A stretch of 64,000 nucleotides of DNA from Pseudomonas sp. PDM18 (GTDB lineage Bacteria; Pseudomonadota; Gammaproteobacteria; Pseudomonadales; Pseudomonadaceae): positions 62,001 through 126,000 of the forward strand of contig NZ_JACVBX010000012.1 of NCBI RefSeq assembly GCF_014852585.1. The letters are read 5' to 3'. The notes below the pieces were generated by a model. It had not been told where the DNA came from. It saw nothing but the letters and a program-made list of their open reading frames with translations, and ran no database searches. The translations under genes were made by a program, and so were the position numbers. Below are positions 7,490 to 16,161 of this stretch, in pieces; position 1 is the first letter of the stretch; each line of letters starts with the position of its first letter.

Positions 7490-9052
7490 ATGACACTGAT
7501 GAACTTCGGCCGGACGTTCGGCAACCTTGCCGTCCGCTTCGCCGAGCGCGAGGCGCTGGTCAACATCGAGCGCAAGCGCCGCTACACCTTTCGTGAACTG
7601 CACGCACTGACCAACCGCATCGCCAACATGCTGCACGACAAGTTGCAGCTGGAGCGCGGCGACGCCTACCTGTGCATCCTCGACAACGACAACCTGTCCC
7701 TGCTGCACGCCTGGACCGCCATGAAATGCCAGGCGGCCGGCGCCTACGCCAACTTCCGCGACTCCCTCGAGGAGCATTGCGCGCAGATCACGCTGATCCG
7801 GCCGAAAGTGGTGTTCCTCGAGAACGCCCTGCTGGAGCACTACTTCGACGTGCTTCGCACCCAGGACATCCGTGTGGTCTGCATGGACCCGCCGGCACAG
7901 CCGCAGGACGGCCTGCTGTACTTCTGGGACCTGCTCGAAGGCGTTTCCGAGCAGACCCCCGACGTAGTCCGCGACACCCGTAACGAAGTGGTCTCCTACC
8001 GCTTCACCGGCGGCACCACCGGCGCCAGCAAGTGCGTGCCCTACACCACCGACAACTGGATGTCGCTGCGCGACTCCATGTACATGGACGGTGAGCAGCC
8101 CTACCAGGCCGACACCCGTTTCCTGCACATGGCGCCGATCAGCCATGGGTCCAGCCTCGGCTTGCTGCCGACCTTGTTCCGCGGCGGCTGCACCCTGACC
8201 CAGAACATTCCCGATCTCGCCCAGCTGTGTCGCAACATTGCGGCCGAAAAGGTCACCATGACCCTGCTGGTGCCGACCATGATCTACCGCCTGCTGGAGA
8301 TGCCCGACATCGACCTGTCGTCGTTGCGCACCCTGGTCTACGGTGCCGCGCCCATGAGCCCGGCGAAGCTGCGCCAGGCCCAGGAACGCTTCGGCAACAT
8401 CTTCATGCAGATCTATGGCGCCACCGAATGCCTGCACGCGGTAGCGCTGATGAACAAGGCCGACCACCTGGAGGCCAGCGACCGGCAGATCGGCTCCGCC
8501 GGCCGGATAGTCGCGGCTGCGGAGATCATGATCGTCGACGAGCACGGCCAGGAGCTCGCCCAGGGCAACACCGGCGAGCTGTGGATCCGCACGCGCGGTA
8601 CCGTGTCCGGCTACTTCGCCAATCCCGAGGCCAGCGTCGCCGAGTTCACCGACGGCTTCTGGAAATCCGGTGACCTTGGCTACATCGACGAGCAGGGCTT
8701 CCTGTTCCTGGTCGACCGCAAGAAGGACATGATCATCAGCGGCGGCTTCAACGTGTATGCCGTCGAGGTCGAGGCAGCCCTGAACGCCCATCCAGCGGTG
8801 TCCAACTCCGCGGTAGTCGGCATCCCCCACGAGGAATGGGGCGAGGCCGTGCACGCCGAGGTGGTCCTCAAGGCCGGCGCCCAGGTGTCCGTCGAGGAGT
8901 TGCAGGCACATGTGAAGGGCCGGCTCGGGCGCTTCAAGGTGCCCAAGTCAATTCTCTTCGTGGAAACCCTGCCAGTCAGCGTGGTCGGCAAGGTCCTGCG
9001 CCGCCAGGTACGCGAGAAGTACTGGAAAGACCGCGAGCGCCGGGTGTCCTGA
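7490..9052 (+). CDS. AMP-forming acyl-CoA synthetase/ligase
   Basis: Activates a carboxylic acid to its CoA thioester with ATP, via an acyl-AMP. The 520-residue protein starts at ATG 7490, preceded by GGCAGGAGAACAAGA. The ANL-superfamily marks are visible: the P-loop-like YRFTGGTTGASKCVPYT, the adenine-binding QIYGATE, the hinge Asp region SGDLGYIDEQGFLFLVDRKKDMI and the C-terminal lysine region GKVLRRQVREKYW. Together with the preceding crotonase, thiolase and SDR it supplies the entry step of the pathway. An upstream in-frame extension exists but begins inside the tandem-repeat region and lacks a ribosome-binding site, so it is rejected. Confidence 0.9.
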   Translation: MTLMNFGRTFGNLAVRFAEREALVNIERKRRYTFRELHALTNRIANMLHDKLQLERGDAYLCILDNDNLSLLHAWTAMKCQAAGAYANFRDSLEEHCAQITLIRPKVVFLENALLEHYFDVLRTQDIRVVCMDPPAQPQDGLLYFWDLLEGVSEQTPDVVRDTRNEVVSYRFTGGTTGASKCVPYTTDNWMSLRDSMYMDGEQPYQADTRFLHMAPISHGSSLGLLPTLFRGGCTLTQNIPDLAQLCRNIAAEKVTMTLLVPTMIYRLLEMPDIDLSSLRTLVYGAAPMSPAKLRQAQERFGNIFMQIYGATECLHAVALMNKADHLEASDRQIGSAGRIVAAAEIMIVDEHGQELAQGNTGELWIRTRGTVSGYFANPEASVAEFTDGFWKSGDLGYIDEQGFLFLVDRKKDMIISGGFNVYAVEVEAALNAHPAVSNSAVVGIPHEEWGEAVHAEVVLKAGAQVSVEELQAHVKGRLGRFKVPKSILFVETLPVSVVGKVLRRQVREKYWKDRERRVS

Positions 9053-9085
9053 CCCCCAGGCGAAGAACAGCTCCAAGCCCCCGAA

Positions 9086-9110
9086 GCGCCCGGTGCCCTG
9101 CACCGGGCGC
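9086..9110 (+). terminator. Probable rho-independent terminator of the plus-strand operon
   Basis: An 11-bp perfect stem, GCGCCCGGTGC/GCACCGGGCGC with a 3-nt loop, is followed by ATTGTCTTTC. It begins 33 bp after the ligase stop. Confidence 0.7.
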
Positions 9111-9436
9111 ATTGTCTTTCAGGGCATTCAAAGCGAGGTTCGCGAGCAGGCTCGCTCCTACGAAGAGCGGCATTTCTGCCCGAGCCGCCGTCCTGGTGGT
9201 TGACTCCACACCCTCTCCCGCAAACGATAGCAGGTGCTGTTCGGCGCGAGCGCAGATGGCGACACCATCCTGTAGCAGCGGATCTCATCCGCGAGAATCC
9301 CCACACCGGCGCCCCTGTGGGCGCGGGCCATGCCCACGATTCGCGGACTGGGTCCGCTCCTACGACCCGGGAGGGTGGCGCGAGGCAAATCCGGACTCGT
9401 AGGAGCGGCCCATGGCCGCGATTCGCCCCCTAGGCT
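9111..9436. repeat. Gene-free spacer holding several pseudomonad REP-type repeats
   Basis: At least four REP-like units are visible: GGTTCGCGAGCAGGCTCGCT with CCTACGA (about 9138-9162), TGTAGCAGCGGATCTCATCC (about 9271-9290), GATTCGCGGACTGGGTCCGC with TCCTACGA (about 9339-9366) and CTCGTAGGAGCGGCCCATGG (about 9397-9416). I see no coding region. The two convergent gene blocks meet here. Confidence 0.65.
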
Positions 9437-10474
9437 TCAGGACAGCGGACGCAGCCCCGGCATCTTCCAGCCACCGTCGAGGATCGCCGGTTGCGGCAGG
9501 TAGTAGCGCACCATGTAGTTCCAACCCGGCATGATCGGCAGGCAGTTGTCGCTGTCGGCCGTGCAGCCGCCGAAGCGGATGCTGACCTCGCCGCCCATCC
9601 CCTTCTTCGCCGTCAGGTTGTTCAAGGTGTAGGCATTCAGCGAGTTGGGCTGGAAGCTCCCCTCGGCGTCGTAGACGCTGATCGACCAGAAGGCCCCCAC
9701 CGGTACCGGCGGCACATCCAGACGATAGGCCGTGGTGCCGTCGTCGCGGGGCGGACGGACGATCTGGTAGAAGGCATCCTTCTCGGGGTTGCCGCCCCAG
9801 GCGATGGCGCTGCCGATCAGGTGGCGCAGCGGGTCGACTTCCGCGGGCTTGCCGAACATGCCGTGGGAGTCGCCGATGGTCTGGCCGAGCGTGACCAGCG
9901 CGGCGCGCAGCCGCTCTTGCCCCTGCTTGTCCCAGTTCGGCACCTCGAAGCGCCCCGGCCCGCCGGGCTGGCTGACACCGATGCGATCCTGCAGCCCATG
10001 GGCCTGCGCCATGTCCTGCGGGTTGGCCGGATCGACCAGGGTGCGGACGCCGACCAGGACGTAGCGAGTACCGGCCATCTGGCGACTGATGAGGTAGTGG
10101 CCCGCCTGGTAATGCATCGCGAGCACATGGTTGTCTTCGTCGATGATCGCCAGCGAGCGGTAGCGCTGGCCAGCGTCGGGCAGCTCGACGGTGACCGGGC
10201 CAGCGTCCAGGTCGAACACGGCGGTGGAGTACAAGGTATCGCGGTTGGGCCTGACCACAGTCTTGGTTCCTACTGGCATCAACTCGCGCCAATGGGTGAA
10301 CTGGCCGAAACCGCCACGCATCACCGTGAGGCCGAAGTAGCGATCGGATTCGGCACGGCTGAAGTTGTCGACAGTGACCGCCACCGGCGTCGTGGAAGCG
10401 GTCTCGGCGTGGGCCGCGCCGGCAAGCAGCAGGCAAAGGACAGACGCCAGGGGCGTAAGGGAACTCTTGAGCAT
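9437..10474 (-). CDS. DUF1254/DUF1214 domain protein, exported (copy B)
   Basis: A 345-residue protein of unknown biochemical role. The start at 10474 gives a classical signal peptide (MLKSSLTPLASVLCLLLAG...AHA), so it acts outside the cytoplasm. The N-terminal half is DUF1254-like and the C-terminal half DUF1214-like, with VGAFWSISVYDAEGSF and LPIMPGWNYMVRYYLP near the end. It follows a second DUF1254 protein on the same strand (68-bp gap). Family members often lie in catabolic clusters for hydrophobic compounds, but no reaction is established that I can name. There are two Cys in the C-terminal GGCTADSDNCLP loop, possibly a disulphide. Confidence 0.8.
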   Translation of the reverse strand: MLKSSLTPLASVLCLLLAGAAHAETASTTPVAVTVDNFSRAESDRYFGLTVMRGGFGQFTHWRELMPVGTKTVVRPNRDTLYSTAVFDLDAGPVTVELPDAGQRYRSLAIIDEDNHVLAMHYQAGHYLISRQMAGTRYVLVGVRTLVDPANPQDMAQAHGLQDRIGVSQPGGPGRFEVPNWDKQGQERLRAALVTLGQTIGDSHGMFGKPAEVDPLRHLIGSAIAWGGNPEKDAFYQIVRPPRDDGTTAYRLDVPPVPVGAFWSISVYDAEGSFQPNSLNAYTLNNLTAKKGMGGEVSIRFGGCTADSDNCLPIMPGWNYMVRYYLPQPAILDGGWKMPGLRPLS

Positions 10475-10542
10475 GAGGGGACCTCGGGGTAATTGCCGGC
10501 GGGCCGGGCGCCGTCTGACTGCGCCCGGCCCACCAGGCGGTC

Positions 10543-11868
10543 TCAGGAACGCTTGACCAGCACTGGCGGGAAGTAGCTGCCGTCCGCCACCGCGCCTTGA
10601 GCGCCGTAGTAGCGGAAGATCAGGCGGTATGGCAGGCCCGGGCGGGTCGGCAGCCAATTGCCCTCCGGTGCATCAGCCGGTTTCTGCGGGCCGAAGTACA
10701 GCGTCAGCGAACCATCCGCGCCGTAGGTCAGCTTCGAATGGTTGTTGAGCAGGAAGCGGTTCAGCTCATTGGGCAGCACATGGAAGGTCTTCGAGTCGGT
10801 CGCGGTGATCGACCAGAAGTAGTGCACCTGGCTCGCCGGCAACTGCGCCTTCGGGAAGGTCAGGCTGTAGGTCCTGGCACCATCCAGCGGCGCGCCGTCG
10901 GCGTCGAGGAAGCCGCGGAAGTAGCTCACCTCATCGCGGGTGTTGGCCCAGATGCCGCCATAGTCGATCAGGGTGCGGGTGACGTAGTTGCTGCCGTAGG
11001 TGCCTGTCGCCGGCGGCCGCGCCCAGCCGTTGCGAACCACGCCGCCGCCGATCGTCGGCGAGGCCTTGGCGATGTTGGCATAGGCGAGGGTATGGATCAG
11101 GGTGTCGATGCGCTGGCGCTGCTGCGCATTGGCGACCACGGCGGCGACGGCGCGCACCTTGGCCTGGATGTCCGCCATGCCGGGGTTGAGGTCGGTTTCC
11201 GCCAAGGCCGCCGGCGCCGTGTCGAAGATCTCCACGCCCGGCAGCATCGGCCAGGCGAAGGGCGCCGTCTGCGGCACCTCGGGAAGCCGTGGTGAGCCGG
11301 TTGGTTTCAGGGTGAAGGCATGCTGCAGGCGCTCGGCCTGTTGCGGATCGGCGCCCAGCTCGATACGGGTCAGCACGCGCGCTGAACGGACCGGCAGGTC
11401 GATGCGCTTCGTTGCGGCCGGCAGCTTGACCTTCGCCCCCTTCAGGCAGAAGGCGAACGAGCCGTCGCGGTGCTCGGGGTAGGTGCGCTCGTTGACGTTG
11501 GCCAGCGTTTCGCCCCAGCCGTTTAGCACCTGCGTGGTGTAGTAGCGGCCCTCGATCTTCGGTACGCCGAGCAGCGTGCAGCTGTGCTCGTCCAGCGCCA
11601 GCCAGGCCTCGGAGTAGGCGACGTCGAGGTTGGGATTAGCCCAATCCACCGCGCCGGGCTTGCGGTGCACCAGCTGGTTCCACCCCATGCCTTCGTGCAC
11701 GTCGAGTTGCTGCTGACGCAGTACCAACGCGCGACCGAGCAGATAGACATAGGCGTCGCTGACATCCTGATCGGCGATGGCTGCGGGCGCTTCGCCGGCG
11801 CCAGCCGTGGCACAGGCCGACAACAGCACCCCCGCCGCGATGGCGCTGAGGGCATGTGGTATACGCAT
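10543..11868 (-). CDS. DUF1254/DUF1214 domain lipoprotein (copy A)
   Basis: A 441-residue protein. The start at 11868 gives MRIPHALSAIAAGVLLSACAT, and LSAC is a good lipobox, so it is probably a periplasmic or outer-membrane lipoprotein. The body matches the same DUF1254/DUF1214 arrangement as its downstream neighbour, with GANPxxDVAYSEAW-like and VHYFWSITATDSKTFHV segments and the end GLPYRLIFRYYGAQ. The two copies are diverged paralogues and are probably co-transcribed. A G-rich motif (11901-11920) lies 33-52 bp upstream. The function is unknown; context suggests handling of the cluster's substrate at the envelope. Confidence 0.8.
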   Translation of the reverse strand: MRIPHALSAIAAGVLLSACATAGAGEAPAAIADQDVSDAYVYLLGRALVLRQQQLDVHEGMGWNQLVHRKPGAVDWANPNLDVAYSEAWLALDEHSCTLLGVPKIEGRYYTTQVLNGWGETLANVNERTYPEHRDGSFAFCLKGAKVKLPAATKRIDLPVRSARVLTRIELGADPQQAERLQHAFTLKPTGSPRLPEVPQTAPFAWPMLPGVEIFDTAPAALAETDLNPGMADIQAKVRAVAAVVANAQQRQRIDTLIHTLAYANIAKASPTIGGGVVRNGWARPPATGTYGSNYVTRTLIDYGGIWANTRDEVSYFRGFLDADGAPLDGARTYSLTFPKAQLPASQVHYFWSITATDSKTFHVLPNELNRFLLNNHSKLTYGADGSLTLYFGPQKPADAPEGNWLPTRPGLPYRLIFRYYGAQGAVADGSYFPPVLVKRS

Positions 11869-11900
11869 GACGCTTTTCTCCAGCAGGAAGGAAAGGGCTA

Positions 11901-11920
11901 GCGTAGTCCGCCCCTCCCTT
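11901..11920 (-). promoter_or_regulatory. G-rich candidate regulator box upstream of the DUF1254 pair
   Basis: Read toward the gene it gives AAGGGAGGGGCGGACTACGC, resembling the boxes at 4173, 24909 and 27131. The assignment rests on visual alignment only. Confidence 0.35.
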
Positions 11921-11947
11921 CCACCGGCCCCCTTTTTAGTGGGGGGA

Positions 11948-12997
11948 TCAGTCGCGCAGCGATGCCATGTCGATAACGAAGCGGTACTTCACGTCGTTGC
12001 GTTCCAGGCGCTCGAATGCCGTGTTGATGTCCTGCATGGCGATCAGTTCGCACATCGGCAGCACCTGGTGCTCGGCGCAGAAGTCCAGCAGCTCCTGGGT
12101 CTGATCCAGGCCGCCGATCAGCGAGCCGGAGATCGAGCGGTTGTTCAGCGCCAGCAACGCGCCATGGATCGGCTCCAGCGGCTCCAGCGCACCGACCAGG
12201 ACCAGCTTGCCGTGGCGGCCAAGCAGCATCAGGTAGGGGTTGACGTTGTGCTTGCGCGGGATGGTGTCGAGGATGAAATCGAAGCGGTTGGCCGCGGCCT
12301 TCATCGCCTGCGCGTCGGTGGACAGCAGCACGTGGTGCGCACCCAGCGCCCGCGCATCGTCAGCCTTGCCCGGCGAGGTGGTAATCACCGTGACTTCGGC
12401 GCCCAGGGCGACCGCCAGTTTGACCGCCATGTGCCCCAGGCCGCCCAGGCCAACCACCGCGACCCGGTGGCCCTGGCCGATGTTGTGCTCGCTCAGCGGG
12501 GTCCACACGGTGATACCGGCGCACAGCAGCGGGCCGGCGAAACGCAGGTCCAGGGCCTCGGGAACCCGCAGGACGAAGGCATCGCGCACCACTATGTGCT
12601 GTGCGTAGCCGCCCTGGGTGACCTCGCCGGTGGCGCGGTCGCGGCCATTGTAAGTCGCGGTGATGCCGTGTTCGCAGTGCGGTTCCTCGTGGGACTCGCA
12701 GGCGGCGCAGTGCTGGCAGCTGTCCACCATGCAGCCGACCGCCACCCGGTCGCCGATCTTGTAGCGGCTGACCGCGGAGCCGACAGCCGTGACATGGCCG
12801 ACGATCTCGTGGCCGGGTACACAGGGAAAAACGGTGCTGTTCCAGTCGTTGTGCGCGTAATGCACATCGGTATGGCACACGCCGCAATAGGCGATTTCGA
12901 TGGCGACGTCGTCGTCGCGCAGGGCACGGCGCTCGATGCGCAGCGGCGCCAGTTCGGCGCGGGCTTCATGGGCGGCATAGGCAAGGCAGTGGGTCAT
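11948..12997 (-). CDS. Zinc-dependent NAD(P)-alcohol dehydrogenase (cinnamyl-alcohol/YahK-like)
   Basis: Interconverts an alcohol and an aldehyde. The 349-residue medium-chain dehydrogenase carries catalytic zinc ligands in CGVCHTDVHYAHNDW and PGHEIVG, the structural zinc-binding run CQHCAACESHEEPHC, and the nucleotide-binding motif VGLGGLGHMAVKLAVALGA. It starts at 12997 (MTHCLAYAAHE). It sits directly after the LuxC-like reductase and LuxE-like synthetase genes on the same strand. This makes an alcohol-aldehyde-acyl interconversion module likely. The gap to the LuxC-like gene is 138 bp and holds an inverted repeat. Confidence 0.88.
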   Translation of the reverse strand: MTHCLAYAAHEARAELAPLRIERRALRDDDVAIEIAYCGVCHTDVHYAHNDWNSTVFPCVPGHEIVGHVTAVGSAVSRYKIGDRVAVGCMVDSCQHCAACESHEEPHCEHGITATYNGRDRATGEVTQGGYAQHIVVRDAFVLRVPEALDLRFAGPLLCAGITVWTPLSEHNIGQGHRVAVVGLGGLGHMAVKLAVALGAEVTVITTSPGKADDARALGAHHVLLSTDAQAMKAAANRFDFILDTIPRKHNVNPYLMLLGRHGKLVLVGALEPLEPIHGALLALNNRSISGSLIGGLDQTQELLDFCAEHQVLPMCELIAMQDINTAFERLERNDVKYRFVIDMASLRD

Positions 12998-13071
12998 GAT
13001 CGGTTCTCGATAAATGGAAAAAGGCCAGGGAGCACTGGCCAAGCCCTCGCGCCGCCAGGCAGTCGTTCATG

Positions 13072-13097
13072 CCGCTGCGGCCACCGGACCGCAGCGG
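13072..13097 (-). terminator. Inverted repeat between LuxC-like and alcohol dehydrogenase genes
   Basis: Arms CCGCTGCGG and CCGCAGCGG with an 8-nt loop. There is no T-run on the minus strand, so it may be an intra-operon hairpin rather than a terminator. Confidence 0.4.
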
Positions 13098-13135
13098 GAC
13101 GTCCGCCCGCTCCTGGCGTGCGCGAAGGTGAAACC

Positions 13136-14593
13136 TCATATAGACGGGCGCAGCCAGGGCGCCGGGGTAGTCTTGGGCGCGGCTATCTGGTTGGAGATCC
13201 ACTTGCCCATGCGCCGCATGGGTTCGATGGAGTCCTGCGGGGCGGCGAATTTCATGGCCGCGGCATAGCCCAGCGAGACGATGCGCTGCGCGCCATACAG
13301 CGGCAGTAAGTCCTTCAGTTGGTCCTTGATACTTTCCGGGTAGATGCCAACGGTCTGGGTGTAGGCGTCCACTGCGCCCATCACTTCGTCCAGTTCGTCG
13401 ACCGGCACCAGGTTGGCGGTGCGGTCGTCGAGCAGCGTCGAGAAGGACACTGGCTCGGGAATCTGCGAGCAGATGATCGCGCCTTCGCCGTCCTTGCCAC
13501 CGATGACGCGATACCACTCGTCATCCAGGCGCAACGCGTCGACGTGCGCCTTGAGGCCCTGGTCGTAGCGCTTGGGGTGGGTGCTCAGGGTATTGGGCAG
13601 CTTGAGCATCGCGTCGTAGACGTAGCTACCGAAGGTATTCAGCCGCTCCAGACCCGCCTCGTCGGTGCCCGACTGCACGTAGACGGTGCGCGCGCAGACG
13701 CAGCCCTTCTGGTTGATCGCGCCGATGTCGGAGGCCAGGCGCACCGCCGCTTCGCGCATGCTCGCCTCGCTGGCGAAGGTGTCCTGGCCGATGATGCTTG
13801 CGCTGCGCTTGGGGTCTAGGGAGATCAGTTCCAGGCCCGGCTGGATATAGCGGGTGACGTGCTTCATCGAGGCGAAGCCGCCCCAGGCAACGATCTTCTC
13901 CAGGTTCTGCGGCTGGTACAGGCGTTGCTCGAAGGCCTCGTCGCCGCCCTTCCAGTAGGCCACGGTCAGGTGCCGGGTCAGCGGGTGGTCCGGCGCCATG
14001 TCGATCATGGTGCGGGCGACGGCCAGAGCGGTGAAGGGGTCGTTGGACGGTGCCTTGATGATGGCGTCGCTGCGCAGAACCATGTTGCGGATGATGGTCC
14101 ACATCGACAGCGCCACTGCGTTGCCGGCAACGATGTGCAGGGTGCGCGCGCCGAAGCAGCGCACTTCCAGTTCGGTGCCGTCGAGCAGGCGCCGCTTCAC
14201 CCAGCCTTCCAGGTAGTTCACGCCCACCGTGGCTTCCGCCATCTCGCGGATCGACTCGCGGGTCAGCAGGTTGCGCAAGCCCATGTAGGAGCCGCGGACG
14301 ATGCTCGGGGTGGTCGGCGCGGTCTGGTAGGACAGCTCGCAGGCTTCCTGCAGGTAGCGGTTGCTGGCGAAGTCCAGGCGCTCGCCGAGGGCGACGCAGT
14401 AGTCGAGGATGTCCTCGAAGCTCAGGCTGTACAGGTCGGCCAGCTTCGCCGGGTTGCCCAGCGGCAGGCGGTCGATGTAGCGGTGCGCGTCGGGCGTGAG
14501 GAAGGTCAGGTCGCCGCCGCGGCCGCCCACTTCGATCAGGTGGTCGGTGATGACTTCGCCACGGATGACCAGGGGCGCGATGGGATGGGTCAT
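13136..14593 (-). CDS. LuxC-like acyl-CoA reductase
   Basis: Aldehyde-dehydrogenase-superfamily enzyme of the LuxC family, which reduces an acyl thioester to an aldehyde with NADPH or runs in reverse. Its 485 residues are close to the LuxC length. The conserved catalytic region is GAINQKGCVCARTVYV, with Cys at about 297-299, and further marks are ARTLHIVAGNAVALSMW and SDAIIKAPSNDPFTALA. It starts at 14593, three bases after the LuxE-like stop, so the pair is translationally linked. No luciferase luxA or luxB is present in the window. The likely role is acyl-CoA/aldehyde interconversion in catabolism, in concert with the alcohol dehydrogenase downstream. Confidence 0.85.
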   Translation of the reverse strand: MTHPIAPLVIRGEVITDHLIEVGGRGGDLTFLTPDAHRYIDRLPLGNPAKLADLYSLSFEDILDYCVALGERLDFASNRYLQEACELSYQTAPTTPSIVRGSYMGLRNLLTRESIREMAEATVGVNYLEGWVKRRLLDGTELEVRCFGARTLHIVAGNAVALSMWTIIRNMVLRSDAIIKAPSNDPFTALAVARTMIDMAPDHPLTRHLTVAYWKGGDEAFEQRLYQPQNLEKIVAWGGFASMKHVTRYIQPGLELISLDPKRSASIIGQDTFASEASMREAAVRLASDIGAINQKGCVCARTVYVQSGTDEAGLERLNTFGSYVYDAMLKLPNTLSTHPKRYDQGLKAHVDALRLDDEWYRVIGGKDGEGAIICSQIPEPVSFSTLLDDRTANLVPVDELDEVMGAVDAYTQTVGIYPESIKDQLKDLLPLYGAQRIVSLGYAAAMKFAAPQDSIEPMRRMGKWISNQIAAPKTTPAPWLRPSI

Positions 14594-14596
14594 GGC

Positions 14597-16027
14597 TCAG
14601 CCCTCCAGGGTGTTGAGGAAGTCCATCGCCTCGCGATGGGACTGCTCGGACGCGGCGCAGGTGATCTTGTCGTCGCCGCAATTCTTCTCGCTGTAGCGCT
14701 GGATGGCGCCGACGACGTAGCGGCTCGGGCGGCCACAGGCGCAGGGCGCATCCCACTCGACGGTGACTTCGTCACCGGTAATGAAACCGCCCCAGTGCAC
14801 GTCAGCGCCCAGGTCGAAGAAGGCCGCGCGGCCAGTCTGGCGCCCCTTGCGCGGCAGCGGCTTGCTGGTTTCGGGGTCGAGCAGGAACGGAATCGCGGTA
14901 TGCGCGAAGTGGTAGTGGCCGTGCTCGCAACGCAGGTGCGAACCACTGACCACCTCGGACATTGCGTAAGACTCGTACAGCGCCTTCACGCCGGTGAAGC
15001 GCATCACCTCCTCGCGCCAGCCCTCGGGCTGGACCACGCCCTTGGCGCCGCCGGTGGTGATGATGTACGACTCGCGGTCGAACACCCCTTCCAATCCGCG
15101 CTCCAAGCCCGCCTTGGCCATGTTGTGGAGCAGGTTCCAGGTGCCGCCGATGTACACCCGCTTGCCCTTCAGGCGGGTGGCGATGTCCTCGAAGAAGGTC
15201 GCCAGGTGCTGCGGCATCTCGGCCTGCTGACGGTCGAAGGCCTCTTTCTTGGCCAGCATCTCCGGTGCCACCACCAGGCGGTCGAGGGTGCCCTTGGCAT
15301 GGGCGGCGCGCAGCTTGGCGCCCAGGTGCAGGACATCGCTGGACAAGGTCGAGGGATAGGCCGGATGGAAGTGCGAGGCATCCGGCAGCAGTACGCGGGT
15401 GATCGCGGTGACGCCGCGCAGGTGGCTGAGATAGCCCTTGCTATAGTACGGATAGGCCGTGTGCATTTCCGGCTGCGGCGTCTGCAAGCCGCGCATGTTC
15501 CAGGCGAACAGCCGGCGCACTTGCGCCGCCTTTTCGAACTCGCGGGCACTGCACGGCAGGAACGACAGGGTGCCGGAGGTGCCGGAGGTATGGCTGATGA
15601 TCAGCTGCGGCACCTCGCGATCCATGGTCTCGAACCAGTCGTCGAGCCCCTTGCAAGCGCTGACGTCAGCCGCGAGTATCGCCTCGCCGACCTCCGGGGT
15701 GACCAGTTTGGCTAGCCATTTGTTGATCGCGGTGAAGTTGTTCTTCTCCAGCAGCGACGGCGGATAGGACTTGAACACGGTGTGCTCGAACAGCAGCGGG
15801 ACCATGTCGTCGAGTTGCTCGATGCGCTCCACGCCTTCACCTTCGGCGAGCTTCTTCAGCACCGGTATGCGCTCGCGCAGTTCGGCGAAACGGCGCTTGA
15901 GGCCGGCGAGCTGGAGCGCGTCGATCTCGGCGCGGGGCATCTGCTCCCAGGTCTGGCGGCAGTGGTTGGCGAGGGCTTCGGGATCGCTGAGCAGCAGCTC
16001 CACCCGTTGGTCGATTGTTCTTGTCAT
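14597..16027 (-). CDS. LuxE/PaaK-like acyl-protein synthetase or acyl-CoA ligase
   Basis: ANL-type enzyme resembling LuxE, which activates a fatty acid with ATP and passes the acyl group to LuxC. It is 476 residues, longer than LuxE proper (about 370). The AMP-binding signature SHTSGTSGTLSFLP is near residue 170, and the mid-protein ITTGGAKGVVQPEGWREE and YAMSEVVSGSHLRCEHGHYH follow. The C-terminal domain includes a Cys-rich WDAPCACGRP. The gene heads a minus-strand pair with the LuxC-like gene. It could alternatively be a PaaK-type CoA ligase; the adjacency to luxC favours acyl transfer to the reductase (inference). Confidence 0.82.
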   Translation of the reverse strand: MTRTIDQRVELLLSDPEALANHCRQTWEQMPRAEIDALQLAGLKRRFAELRERIPVLKKLAEGEGVERIEQLDDMVPLLFEHTVFKSYPPSLLEKNNFTAINKWLAKLVTPEVGEAILAADVSACKGLDDWFETMDREVPQLIISHTSGTSGTLSFLPCSAREFEKAAQVRRLFAWNMRGLQTPQPEMHTAYPYYSKGYLSHLRGVTAITRVLLPDASHFHPAYPSTLSSDVLHLGAKLRAAHAKGTLDRLVVAPEMLAKKEAFDRQQAEMPQHLATFFEDIATRLKGKRVYIGGTWNLLHNMAKAGLERGLEGVFDRESYIITTGGAKGVVQPEGWREEVMRFTGVKALYESYAMSEVVSGSHLRCEHGHYHFAHTAIPFLLDPETSKPLPRKGRQTGRAAFFDLGADVHWGGFITGDEVTVEWDAPCACGRPSRYVVGAIQRYSEKNCGDDKITCAASEQSHREAMDFLNTLEG

Positions 16028-16161
16028 GGCGCATAGGTCCTAGATTCACCCGTCCGCGCCAAGGCGCGGAGGACCGGCCGCCCGCCGCGGGCTGCCTTCT
16101 TGGTGCAGCCAGTCTAGGGGCGCAAGAGGTTGCGCTGTTCCGGATTCCGGCACCCGAAAAT

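Noticed and set aside
11948..16027. A bioluminescence (lux) operon
   Set aside because: Only LuxC-like and LuxE-like genes are present. No luciferase, LuxD or LuxI is found, and the LuxR proteins are MalT-type, not quorum-sensing receptors.
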